Shown here one piece after another: positions 55,422 through 63,248 of a DNA stretch of 64,000 nt (positions are counted from its first letter, which is position 1; every line of letters begins with the position of its first letter). The position numbers and the translations under genes were made by a program. The DNA comes from Pleomorphomonas sp. NRK KF1 (GTDB lineage: Bacteria; Pseudomonadota; Alphaproteobacteria; Rhizobiales; Pleomorphomonadaceae): positions 1 to 64,000 of the forward strand of contig NZ_JAMDLH010000001.1 in assembly GCF_023721755.1 (NCBI RefSeq). The letters run 5' to 3'. The notes beneath the pieces are model-generated. The model did not search any database. It was not told where the DNA came from and saw only the letters and a program-made list of their open reading frames with translations.

Positions 55422-56372
55422 TCAGAACTGGTAGCGGCGGATGCGCCGCTGGATGCCGAACAGGTAGATGCAGACGCCGATCAGGATGATCAGGAACATG
55501 ATGGTGGCGATGGTGGCCCCCATCGATGGATCGCCGAGCTGCAACTGGAACCCGAAGAAGGTGCGGTAGAGGAAGGTCCCGAGGATGTCGGTTGCCCTGT
55601 CAGGCCCGGCCAGCGCTCCCTGCATGGTGTAGACGAGGTCGAAGGCGTTGAAGTTGCCGACGAAGGTCAGGATCGAGATGATGCCGATGGCCGGCAGGAC
55701 GAGCGGCAGCTTGATCTTGAAGAACTGGCCCCAGCCAGTGATGCCGTCGATTTCGGCTGCCTCGATCACCTCCTCCGGAATGTTGAGAAGGGCGGCGTAG
55801 ATCAGCATCATCGGAATGCCGATGAACTGCCAGACCGAGACCAGCGACACCGCGATCAGCGCCGAGCCCGGCTTGCCGAGCCATGGCGCGAACAGGGACT
55901 TCATGCCGACGAGATCCAGGAGCCAGGGCGCGACGCCCCAGATCGGCGACAGGATCAGTTTCCAGATGAAGCCGACGATGACGAAGGACAACAGCGTCGG
56001 CAGGAAGAAGGCCGTGCGGTAGAAGGCGGCGAACCTCAGACCGGGCAGCGACAGGAGCGCGGCGAGCGCGATGCCGATCGGGTTCTGTACGGCCATGTGG
56101 ATGAGGAAGAAGACGAAGTTGTTGCCGAGCGCGTTCCAGAAATCGGACGCCCAGCGCGGATCGCCGAACAGCGTCGCGAAATTGGCGAAGCCGACGAAGG
56201 CGCGCTCGCCGTCAACGACGTTGAAGAGGGACTGCCGCAGCGTCTCGAAGAGCGGCAGGATCATCACCGCCGTGTAGATGACGACGGCGGGGGCGAGGAA
56301 GACGAGAATATGCCAGCGCCGCGGCCGCCGCCGCGAGGCTTGCTCGCCCTGTTCGGGTGCAAGGTCAGTCAT
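55422..56372 (-). CDS. Sugar ABC importer permease (MalF-like)
   Basis: Inner-membrane subunit of 316 aa. The first helix is ILVFLAPAVVIYTAVMILPLF. The EAA loop is EEVIEAAEIDGITGWGQFFK followed by IKLPLVLPA. Standard size for CUT1 permeases. The N-terminus is arginine-rich (ASRRRPRRW). It lies 95 bp after the binding-protein gene. Confidence 0.92.
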   Translation of the reverse strand: MTDLAPEQGEQASRRRPRRWHILVFLAPAVVIYTAVMILPLFETLRQSLFNVVDGERAFVGFANFATLFGDPRWASDFWNALGNNFVFFLIHMAVQNPIGIALAALLSLPGLRFAAFYRTAFFLPTLLSFVIVGFIWKLILSPIWGVAPWLLDLVGMKSLFAPWLGKPGSALIAVSLVSVWQFIGIPMMLIYAALLNIPEEVIEAAEIDGITGWGQFFKIKLPLVLPAIGIISILTFVGNFNAFDLVYTMQGALAGPDRATDILGTFLYRTFFGFQLQLGDPSMGATIATIMFLIILIGVCIYLFGIQRRIRRYQF

Positions 56373-56467
56373 GTCGATCTCTGTGGCGCCGGCGACCGGT
56401 CGGTCGATGGCGACCGACGGGTGAGGTGACGGCGGCGTGGAAGGCCGCGCCGCCGTCGTGTTTCACG

Positions 56468-57724
56468 TCACTTGGCCGGCTTGTACCAGCTGTCGAGGCC
56501 GTCCTGCAGCTTCTTGGCAGCGGCTTCCGGCGTATCGGTGCCGTTGATGACGTTGGCCGATTCCGTCCAGGTCTCATTCTCGAGGTTGGGCGTGCCGCGC
56601 GACAGGATCTGGTAGGTCGAGCGGATGGTCGGCTTGCAGGTCTCGCGCCAGGAGACGAACTCCTTGGCCAGCGGGTCGCTCATGTCGACGGCCGTCGAGT
56701 TCAGGCTGAAGAAGCCCGGCAGCGCGTTGGCATAGATCGAGGCGAACTCGGGCGAGGCGACCCACTCTAGGAACACCTTGGCCTCTTCCTTGTGGGCGCT
56801 GGCCGCGTTGAGGCCCATGGCGATGTCGTTGTGGTCGGAGATGTAGCAGGTGTCCCCGTCCTTGACGACCGGCGGCGGGAAGGCGCCGAGCTTCAGGCCG
56901 GCCGTGTTGAACAGCGCGATTTCCCACGAACCGGCCGGGTAGATGGCGGCGCGGCCGAGCGTGAAGAGGTTCTGGCTGTCGGGGTAGGTCTGCGCCTCGA
57001 AGCCGTCACCGAGGTAGGGCTTCCACTTGGCGAGCACCCGATAGGGCTCGACCCACGGTTCGTCGGTCAGCTTCTCGGTGCCGGCGATCAGCGCCTTGCG
57101 GCCTTCCTCGCCCTTCCAATAGGTCGGGCCGATGTTCTGGTAGCCCATGGTCGCGGCTTCCCACATGTCCTTGGTGCCCATGGCCATGGGGATGTAGGTG
57201 CCGTCTTCCTTCAGCTTGTCGAGTACGGCGAAGAACTGGTCGACGGTCTTGGGAACCTCGGCGCCGACCTTCTCGAAGGCTTCCTTGTTGTAGATGAAGC
57301 CGTGGATGACGGACGCCATCGGCACGCAGAACGTCTTGGCGCCATCGTCGGTGGTCCAGGCGGACTTGGCCACCTCGGAGAAGTTCTTCATGCCTTCGAG
57401 GCCGGTCAGGTCCTCGAGCTTGCCCTTCTCGAACAGCTGCAGCGACGTGTCGAACGGCCGGCATGCCACGAGGTCGCCGGCCGAGCCGGCGTCAAGCTTG
57501 GCGTTGAGCGCGGCGTTGTATTCGGTCGGCGCGCTCGGCGAGAAGGTCACCTTGATGCCCGGATGCTTGGCCTCGAAGGCCGGGATGATCTGTTCCTGCC
57601 AGATCTGAAGATCGTCGTTGCGCCAGCTCTCGATGTTGAGCGTGACGTCGGCGGCCATGGCCGAGCCGACGCCGGCGAGGATGCTCGATGCCAGCAGGAC
57701 ACCCTGCAACGTAGTGCGATACAT
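56468..57724 (-). CDS. Sugar ABC importer solute-binding protein
   Basis: Periplasmic binding protein of 418 aa, cluster B/CUT1 type. The signal peptide is at residues 1-24 (LQGVLLASSILAGVGSAMA, cleavage after AMA). Typical segments are WQEQIIPAFEAKHPGIKVTF and GRAAIYPAGSWEI. The ATG at 57724 is preceded by GGGAGA; a much longer open frame upstream overlaps murQ and is not the gene. Adjacent murQ and the divergent kinase and nagA genes point to N-acetylated amino sugars, possibly MurNAc or GlcNAc. Confidence 0.93.
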   Translation of the reverse strand: MYRTTLQGVLLASSILAGVGSAMAADVTLNIESWRNDDLQIWQEQIIPAFEAKHPGIKVTFSPSAPTEYNAALNAKLDAGSAGDLVACRPFDTSLQLFEKGKLEDLTGLEGMKNFSEVAKSAWTTDDGAKTFCVPMASVIHGFIYNKEAFEKVGAEVPKTVDQFFAVLDKLKEDGTYIPMAMGTKDMWEAATMGYQNIGPTYWKGEEGRKALIAGTEKLTDEPWVEPYRVLAKWKPYLGDGFEAQTYPDSQNLFTLGRAAIYPAGSWEIALFNTAGLKLGAFPPPVVKDGDTCYISDHNDIAMGLNAASAHKEEAKVFLEWVASPEFASIYANALPGFFSLNSTAVDMSDPLAKEFVSWRETCKPTIRSTYQILSRGTPNLENETWTESANVINGTDTPEAAAKKLQDGLDSWYKPAK

Positions 57725-57774
57725 CGTCCGTCTCCCTTTGCTCGCGTCTTGATGACGCGCGTTGAGAACCCCGA

Positions 57775-58677
57775 TTATGATTTTGCGACGAGCGACATCG
57801 CCCGACGCAGGTTTTGGCCGGCCTCGACGAGAGCGGCATTGGCCGCCTCGATATCTCCCGCGCCGGCGGCGAGCAGAATGGCGTGCTTGACCGAGCCACG
57901 GCTCTCCCGAAGGAGCCCTGTTGCCGTGTCGGTCGAGATTCCCGTGACATCTGTCACGATGCGGGCTGCGCGTGCCCGGAGCTTGTCGTTGTCGGCCCTG
58001 ACGTTGACCATGTGGCCGTCGTGGACATGCCCGAGGTGGACGGCCATCAGCGTCGACAGCATGTTGAGCGCGATTTTCTGCGCCGTTCCGGCCCCCATGC
58101 GCGTCGAGCCGGATATGACCTCGGGCGGCGTCCTGAGCAGCACCGCCACGTCGGCGGCGGCAAGAAGCGGCGCGCCTTCGTTGTTGGCGATGCCGATCAC
58201 CGTGGCCCCGCGTTCCCTGGCGGCGCGGGCGGCGGCGACCGTGTAGGGGGTCGAGCCGGACGCGGAAACGGCGATCACGCAATCGCCCCGTCCGACGCCG
58301 GCGGCCGCGAGATCTGCGGCTCCTGCCTCGGCGTCGTCCTCACCCACGCCGATCATGTCGACGAGACTGTCGCGACCGCCGGCCAGGATGACGATGGCCT
58401 CGTCGATCCCGATGCCATAGGTGCCCGGCAGTTCCAGACAGTCGGCAAGCGCCATCAGCCCCGAACTGCCGGCGCCGACGTAGGCGAGGCGGTGCCCCGA
58501 CCTCAGGGCGGCGGCGGCGCGTTCGGCGGCGTCGGCAATGGCTGGAATGGCCGCTTCGACGCTGCGCGCGGCGTTCGCCTGGGCGGCGGCCAGCACGTCG
58601 AGTATCCGCGTCGGCGACAGGGTGTCGAACCCCTTCGCATGGACATCGCGATCCTCGGTGCCGAGCTTTGCCGTCAT
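57775..58677 (-). CDS. murQ: N-acetylmuramic acid 6-phosphate etherase
   Basis: MurQ cleaves the lactyl ether of MurNAc-6-phosphate, giving GlcNAc-6-phosphate and D-lactate. The product is 300 aa, standard, with a SIS fold. Motifs are YVGAGSSGLMALADC, the glutamate in CLELPGTYG, the catalytic-region EDDAEAG, VSASGSTPYTV, and the family signature STRMGAGTAQKIALNMLSTL (quoted as seen). GGGGAG precedes the ATG at 58677; an in-frame start five codons upstream exists. It is the first gene of the - strand importer operon. Confidence 0.95.
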   Translation of the reverse strand: MTAKLGTEDRDVHAKGFDTLSPTRILDVLAAAQANAARSVEAAIPAIADAAERAAAALRSGHRLAYVGAGSSGLMALADCLELPGTYGIGIDEAIVILAGGRDSLVDMIGVGEDDAEAGAADLAAAGVGRGDCVIAVSASGSTPYTVAAARAARERGATVIGIANNEGAPLLAAADVAVLLRTPPEVISGSTRMGAGTAQKIALNMLSTLMAVHLGHVHDGHMVNVRADNDKLRARAARIVTDVTGISTDTATGLLRESRGSVKHAILLAAGAGDIEAANAALVEAGQNLRRAMSLVAKS

Positions 58678-58720
58678 TCTGCCACTCCCCACTCGGACAA
58701 TAATGCCAAAAAGCTACCAC

Positions 58721-58736
58721 TTGTCTAGGGGGACAA
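58721..58736. promoter_or_regulatory. Putative operator in the murQ / kinase intergenic region
   Basis: TTGTCTAGGGGGACAA has outer arms TTGTC/GACAA. Related words GGACAATAAT (58695-58704) and GGACAATCAT (58731-58740) flank it. The position, 44 bases upstream of murQ, suits a repressor site; NagR-type GntR repressors use TTGTCTA-like half sites as far as I recall. A second candidate is the TGGTATTTTTTTGGTAC stretch just before the kinase gene. Pattern-based only. Confidence 0.4.
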
Positions 58737-58908
58737 TCATACTTCATTCATTTTTGCCAGGATGCCAACGGTTATCAAAGCGAGTGTGCTCGAATATCTG
58801 TTATTAAACAACATACTGTTCTGGATCTCTCAAAAAAGCGCAGCTCGTCGACAACAAGTCGATTGGCAAATGGTATTTTTTTGGTACTTTCAGCGGAGGA
58901 GGGCCGCG

Positions 58909-59793
58909 ATGGTGGATTTCGTGATCGGCGTCGACGGAGGCGGGACCGGCTGTCGGGCGGCCGTAGCCGGCCGTGACGGACGCATCTTGGCCACCGGCGC
59001 CGGTGGCGCGGCCAACGTTCTGAGCGATCGAGCCGGCTCTCTTGCCAACATTCAGGCTGCCGTCGACGTGGCAATTGCCTCAGCCGGGCTGGATGGTGGA
59101 ACACTCAAGCGCTCGGGCGTGGTTCTGGGGCTCGCCGGCAGCAACGTCGGGGATACCGCCGCCTTCATCGCGTCCTCGCTGCCGGTCGGTTGGGTGGAGG
59201 TCGTCTCGGACGGCCTCATTGCGCTTGAAGGCGCACTAGGCGGTGGCGACGGCGCGGTGGCCATCCTCGGCACGGGGTCGGTGTTCTTTTCTCGCGTGGG
59301 TGATGCCGTTCACTCCTACGGCGGTTGGGGATTTGTGATCGGCGACTTCGGCTCGGGCGCCAGTCTCGGCCGGTCGGCGCTTGCCGCCACGCTGCTTGCC
59401 TACGATCGTTTCACCGATTCATCCCCGCTCACCGAGCGATTGATCGCCGAGTTCGGTGGTGTTCCCGGCCCGATGGTCGAGTTTGCCCGGACGGCGACGC
59501 CGGGCGAGTTCGGGCGTTTCGCGCCGGCAGTTTTCTCGGCGGCCGAAGTCGGAGACCCCGTGGCGCTCGACATCGTCAGGGCCGCCGCCGCGTCGGTCGA
59601 TCGGGCGCTGGATCGTATCGTCGCCGATGGCGCCGAGCGTCTGGCTCTGCTCGGCGGTCTCGCGCCTCTCTATCCCGTCTATCTTGCCGAGCGGCATCGG
59701 ACGCGTCTGGTGGCGCCCAAGGGAAGCGCGCTCGACGGAGCCGTTGCGCTCGCCCATCGGCTTTTCCTTGGCGAAGGTGGAGGCGCGGCATGA
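58909..59793 (+). CDS. BadF/BadG-family N-acetylhexosamine kinase (MurK/NagK-like)
   Basis: A 294 aa kinase of the ASKHA fold. Phosphate-1 motif GVDGGGTGCRAAV is at residues 6-18, phosphate-2 AILGTGSVFFS near 123, and the adenosine-side LLGGLAPLYPV near 253. BadF-type kinases include human-like GlcNAc kinase and Clostridium MurK, which phosphorylates both MurNAc and GlcNAc. With murQ and nagA beside it, that dual role is likely here. GGAGGAGGG precedes the ATG. It overlaps the regulator start (ATGA). Confidence 0.82.
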   Translation: MVDFVIGVDGGGTGCRAAVAGRDGRILATGAGGAANVLSDRAGSLANIQAAVDVAIASAGLDGGTLKRSGVVLGLAGSNVGDTAAFIASSLPVGWVEVVSDGLIALEGALGGGDGAVAILGTGSVFFSRVGDAVHSYGGWGFVIGDFGSGASLGRSALAATLLAYDRFTDSSPLTERLIAEFGGVPGPMVEFARTATPGEFGRFAPAVFSAAEVGDPVALDIVRAAAASVDRALDRIVADGAERLALLGGLAPLYPVYLAERHRTRLVAPKGSALDGAVALAHRLFLGEGGGAA

Positions 59794-60554
59794 GCGGCGA
59801 CATCTCCAGCATCCTGTCTCCCGAACGGTTGCAGGCCGCCGCCACCGGACCGCTCTATCTCAAGCTGAGGCAGGCCATCGAGGCCGCCATCGGCGGCGGC
59901 CAGCTCAAGCACGGCGATGCTCTGCCGCCCGAGCGGGAAATCGCCGATTCCCTGGGCATCAGCCGCGTCACCGTTCGCAAGGCGGTGGACGAACTCGTCG
60001 AAGCCGGGCTCCTGGTGCGACGTCATGGCTCCGGAACCTTCGTGGTCAAACCGGTGGAGCGGGTGGAGCAATCGCTCTCGCTGCTCACTTCCTTCACCGA
60101 GGACATGGCGAGGCGCGGCCTCAAGGCCAGCTCGCGCTGGCTCGACAGGGGGCTGCATTTGCCCTCGCCCGAGGAGGCGATGATGCTGGGACTCTCCGGC
60201 GGCGGCCGTGTCGCTCGGCTCGAACGTCTCCGGATCGCCAACGACCTGCCGCTGGCCCTCGAACGGGCGGCGCTCTCGGCCGAGGTGTTGCCCGATCCCG
60301 CCGCCGTCGAAGGATCGCTCTACGAGACGCTGGCCCGGAGCGGTCACCGGCCCGTACGTGCCGTGCAGCGCATATCGGCCTGCAACATTCGCGGCCAGGA
60401 TGCGGCTCTGCTCGGCGTTCAGGCCGGCGAAGCTGGTCTGTCCATCGAGCGGATTTCCTATCTCGCTTCGGGCCGGGTGGTCGAGTTCACCCGGTCGCTC
60501 TATCGCGCCGACGCCTACGACTTCGTCGCCGAGCTGACGCTCCCCCAATCCTGA
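59790..60554 (+). CDS. GntR/HutC-family regulator of amino-sugar genes (NagR-like)
   Basis: A 254 aa repressor-type protein. The winged helix-turn-helix occupies residues 20-90 (LPPEREIADSLGISRVTVRKA, GLLVRRHGSGTFVV). The UTRA effector domain follows from about 105 (FTEDMARRGLKASSRWLDRG, ERISYLASGRVVEFTRSLYR). HutC-type regulators of nag operons respond to GlcNAc-6-P or GlcN-6-P. It overlaps the kinase stop and lies 27 bp before nagA; the likely operator is between murQ and the kinase gene. Confidence 0.88.
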   Translation: MSGDISSILSPERLQAAATGPLYLKLRQAIEAAIGGGQLKHGDALPPEREIADSLGISRVTVRKAVDELVEAGLLVRRHGSGTFVVKPVERVEQSLSLLTSFTEDMARRGLKASSRWLDRGLHLPSPEEAMMLGLSGGGRVARLERLRIANDLPLALERAALSAEVLPDPAAVEGSLYETLARSGHRPVRAVQRISACNIRGQDAALLGVQAGEAGLSIERISYLASGRVVEFTRSLYRADAYDFVAELTLPQS

Positions 60555-60581
60555 TCCGTCACCACCCTAGGAGACGTTCCC

Positions 60582-61727
60582 ATGTCCGCCCTTCACATCC
60601 GTGGTATCCGCCTGTTCGACGGCAATGCTTGGCACGACGATGCAGAGATTGCTGTGGAGGATGGTCGCTTCATCGCCGCCGACAACCTGCCGGCCGGCAC
60701 CGAGGTGATCGATGCCGGCGGACTTCTGGCGGTGCCCGGCTTCATCGACCTTCAGGTCAACGGCGGCGGTGGCATCAACTTCAACGACGATCCGAGCGTT
60801 TCGACCATCGAGCGCATTTGCGCCGCTCACGCACATTTCGGCACGACGGCCCTGTTGCCGACGCTCATCACCGACCGTCGTGAAGCCCGCACCGAGGCCA
60901 TTGCCGCCGGTCAGGCGGCGCGGGCGGCTGGCGTGCCGGGCTATCTTGGCCTGCACCTCGAAGGACCGCATCTGTCGGCGGCCAAGCGAGGCGTCCACGC
61001 TGTCGCCTACGTGCGCCAGATGGAGGAGGCGGATATCCGGGAGCTGATCGGAGCGCTCACGAGTGCCGGCCCGACGATGCTGACCGTGGCCCCCGAATCG
61101 ACCTCGGTCGAGGCCGTGCGTCGCCTCGCCGAGGCCGGCGGCATCGTCAGTCTCGGCCACACCGATTGCGACTATGACACGGCGCTGGCCTACATCGCCG
61201 CTGGCGCCAGCACGGCGACCCACCTCTTCAACGCCATGAGCCCGTTCGGTCATCGGACCCCGGGCATGGTCGGCGCGGTCCTGGACAGCGGACTGTCGGC
61301 CGGGCTCATTGCCGACGGGATCCACGTCCATCCGGCGGCGGCGCGCGTGGCGCTCAGGGCCAAGCGCGGGCCGGGGCGGATTTTCCTCGTCACCGACGCC
61401 ATGCTGACCATCGGCACCGATTTGCCGGACTTCGAACTCAACGGCCGGACCATCTTCCGCCGCGACGGCCGCCTGGCACTCGCCGATGGCACTCTGGCCG
61501 GCGCCGACATCGACATGCTCTCTTCGGTGCGTTACGCCGCCGATCACTTCGAGATCGGCCTCGACGAGGCGATCCGCATGGCCACCGTCTATCCGGCCGA
61601 AGCCATGCGCATCGGGAACCGCAAGGGGCGGGTCGCGCCCGGCATGGATGCCGATTTCCTGCTTCTGACGCCGGATTTCGAGCTCAAGTCGACATGGATC
61701 GGCGGCAACAGGCTCTTCTCGGCCTGA
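60582..61727 (+). CDS. nagA: N-acetylglucosamine-6-phosphate deacetylase
   Basis: NagA removes acetate from GlcNAc-6-P, the step after MurQ. The product is 381 aa, full length amidohydrolase. Features are PGFIDLQVNGGGGINFND near 54, HLEGPHLS near 127 (metal-binding glutamate), GHTDCDY near 190, HLFNAMSPFGHRTPGMVG near 211 and the catalytic aspartate in VTDAML near 270. GGAGACGTTCCC precedes the ATG. nagB is not in the window. Confidence 0.95.
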   Translation: MSALHIRGIRLFDGNAWHDDAEIAVEDGRFIAADNLPAGTEVIDAGGLLAVPGFIDLQVNGGGGINFNDDPSVSTIERICAAHAHFGTTALLPTLITDRREARTEAIAAGQAARAAGVPGYLGLHLEGPHLSAAKRGVHAVAYVRQMEEADIRELIGALTSAGPTMLTVAPESTSVEAVRRLAEAGGIVSLGHTDCDYDTALAYIAAGASTATHLFNAMSPFGHRTPGMVGAVLDSGLSAGLIADGIHVHPAAARVALRAKRGPGRIFLVTDAMLTIGTDLPDFELNGRTIFRRDGRLALADGTLAGADIDMLSSVRYAADHFEIGLDEAIRMATVYPAEAMRIGNRKGRVAPGMDADFLLLTPDFELKSTWIGGNRLFSA

Positions 61728-61745
61728 GCCGCTCCTTCATAGCGG

Positions 61746-61851
61746 TTCCGCTTGATCTGGACTCATCCAGCTCAAGCGGGTTTCGGCCTGGCCGGCCGGC
61801 GCCCGGTCGGGCGCTTCCGTCAGGCTCCGTCCGGAAGGTCGAGACCTGACG
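61746..61851 (-). repeat. Palindromic intergenic repeat, copy B
   Basis: A 106 bp element inverted relative to copy A at 27977-28102. Read on the - strand it begins ten bases after the coaA stop, just as copy A begins ten bases after the moaD stop. It keeps the GTCAGG...CCTGAC, GCGCCC/GGGCGC and CCGCTTGA/TCAAGCGG stems, but lacks the 13 bp tandem duplication. The 46-base core 61771-61816 differs from copy A at one position. Confidence 0.85.
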
Positions 61852-61860
61852 CGAGCGATA

Positions 61861-62814
61861 TCACAGCTTCCTGAGCATCACCTGCTCGATGGCATGACTG
61901 GTGCTCTTGCGCAGGACGAGGTCGGCCCGAAGGCGGGTCGGCTGGATGTTCTCGCGAAGATTGGCGAGGTTGATGCGCGTCCAGAGGCCGACGGCGGTGT
62001 CCAGCGCTTCCTCCTCCGAGATCTCGGCATAGCGGCGGAAGTAGGACTGAGGATCGCGGAAGGCGGTTTGTCTCAGGCGCATGAAGCGCTCGACATACCA
62101 GCGTTGGAGATCGGCTTCGTCGGCGTCGATGTAGATCGAGAAGTCGAAGAAGTCGGAGACGAAGGGGATGCCGCGCCCGTCGCGCGGCAGCTTCCCGGTC
62201 TGGAGGACGTTGAGGCCCTCCAGAATCAGGATGTCCGGCTGGTCGACGACGATGCGTTCGTCCGGCACGATGTCGTAGACGAGATGCGAATAGACCGGCG
62301 CCCAGACGTTCGGCGTGCCGGCCTTGATGTCGGTGAGGAAGGAGAGCAGGGCAGCCCGATCGTAGCTCTCCGGAAAGCCCTTCTTCTCCATCAGGCCTTC
62401 CTCGCGCAGCACGGCGTTCGGAAACAGGAAACCGTCCGTCGTGACGAGGTCCACTTTCGGCGACGATGGCCAACGCGACATCATTGCCCTCAGGATGCGC
62501 GCCGTCGTCGACTTGCCAACGGCCACCGACCCGGCGATGCCGATGATGAACGGCTTCTTGGCATCGGTGCGGCCGAAGAAGCGGCGCGTCGAGGAATGCA
62601 GCGTTTGCGCCGATTCGACATAGAGCGACAAGAGCCGCGACAGCGGCAGGAAGATGTCCGACACCTCGTCGAGCTGCACCGGGTCGTTGAGCGCGCGCAG
62701 GCGGATGACGTCGTCGAGCGACAGCGTCAGGGGCATGCCGGCCCTGAGTACGGCCCAGTCGGCGCGGGTATAGACTTCGTAAGGCGACAGCGCTTTCCGC
62801 ACGAACTGTTCCAT
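61861..62814 (-). CDS. coaA: Pantothenate kinase, type I
   Basis: CoaA phosphorylates pantothenate, the first step of CoA synthesis, and is feedback-inhibited by CoA in E. coli. The product is 317 aa, standard. The P-loop GSVAVGKST is at residues 95-103; [20 protein letters not shown] and [12 protein letters not shown] are conserved. The C-terminus has [15 protein letters not shown]. Position beside hisE is common in Hyphomicrobiales. Confidence 0.96.
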   Translation of the reverse strand: MEQFVRKALSPYEVYTRADWAVLRAGMPLTLSLDDVIRLRALNDPVQLDEVSDIFLPLSRLLSLYVESAQTLHSSTRRFFGRTDAKKPFIIGIAGSVAVGKSTTARILRAMMSRWPSSPKVDLVTTDGFLFPNAVLREEGLMEKKGFPESYDRAALLSFLTDIKAGTPNVWAPVYSHLVYDIVPDERIVVDQPDILILEGLNVLQTGKLPRDGRGIPFVSDFFDFSIYIDADEADLQRWYVERFMRLRQTAFRDPQSYFRRYAEISEEEALDTAVGLWTRINLANLRENIQPTRLRADLVLRKSTSHAIEQVMLRKL

Positions 62815-62913
62815 TCGTCACCATCTCCGGATCGCCCCGGGCGATCCGCTGATCTCGGATACATGGCGGGATACGGCCGCCGGCTTCTCGGCCGGCGTGC
62901 CATGGTCTTGAGG

Positions 62914-63243
62914 TCAGTCGGCCGGTCGGCTGGCCTTTTCCTGGAGGCCGGATTGGGCCGTACGGCGCTTGAGCTCGGCCAGCACTTCGTCGAGTGGCAC
63001 GCCTTTCAGCGCCAGCACCACGACGAGATGATAGAGGAGATCGGCGCTTTCGTAGGTCAGCGCGTCGGCGTCGCCGTTCACGGCGGCAATCACCGTCTCG
63101 ACGGCTTCCTCGCCGACTTTCTGGGCCGCCTTGGCGATGCCCTTGTCGGCCAGCTTGCGCGTGTAGGAGGTGGCGTCGCCGTTCTTGAGGCGATCTGCGA
63201 CGATCGTTTCGAGATCGGAGAGGGTGAAGGTGCTGTCAGCCAT
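62914..63243 (-). CDS. hisE: Phosphoribosyl-ATP pyrophosphatase HisE
   Basis: HisE performs the second step of histidine synthesis. The product is 109 aa, single-domain. The motif [17 protein letters not shown] and [16 protein letters not shown] carry the metal-binding acidic residues. The start could be 63243 ([12 protein letters not shown], preferred by similarity) or 63252, where an ATG overlaps the hisF stop as ATGA. Operon with hisF. Confidence 0.95.
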   Translation of the reverse strand: MADSTFTLSDLETIVADRLKNGDATSYTRKLADKGIAKAAQKVGEEAVETVIAAVNGDADALTYESADLLYHLVVVLALKGVPLDEVLAELKRRTAQSGLQEKASRPAD

Positions 63244-63248
63244 GCCGA

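Noticed and set aside
56468-58282. A longer 604-codon version of the solute-binding protein
   Set aside because: The extra N-terminal part is the shadow of murQ; the ATG at 57724 gives a proper signal peptide and binding site.
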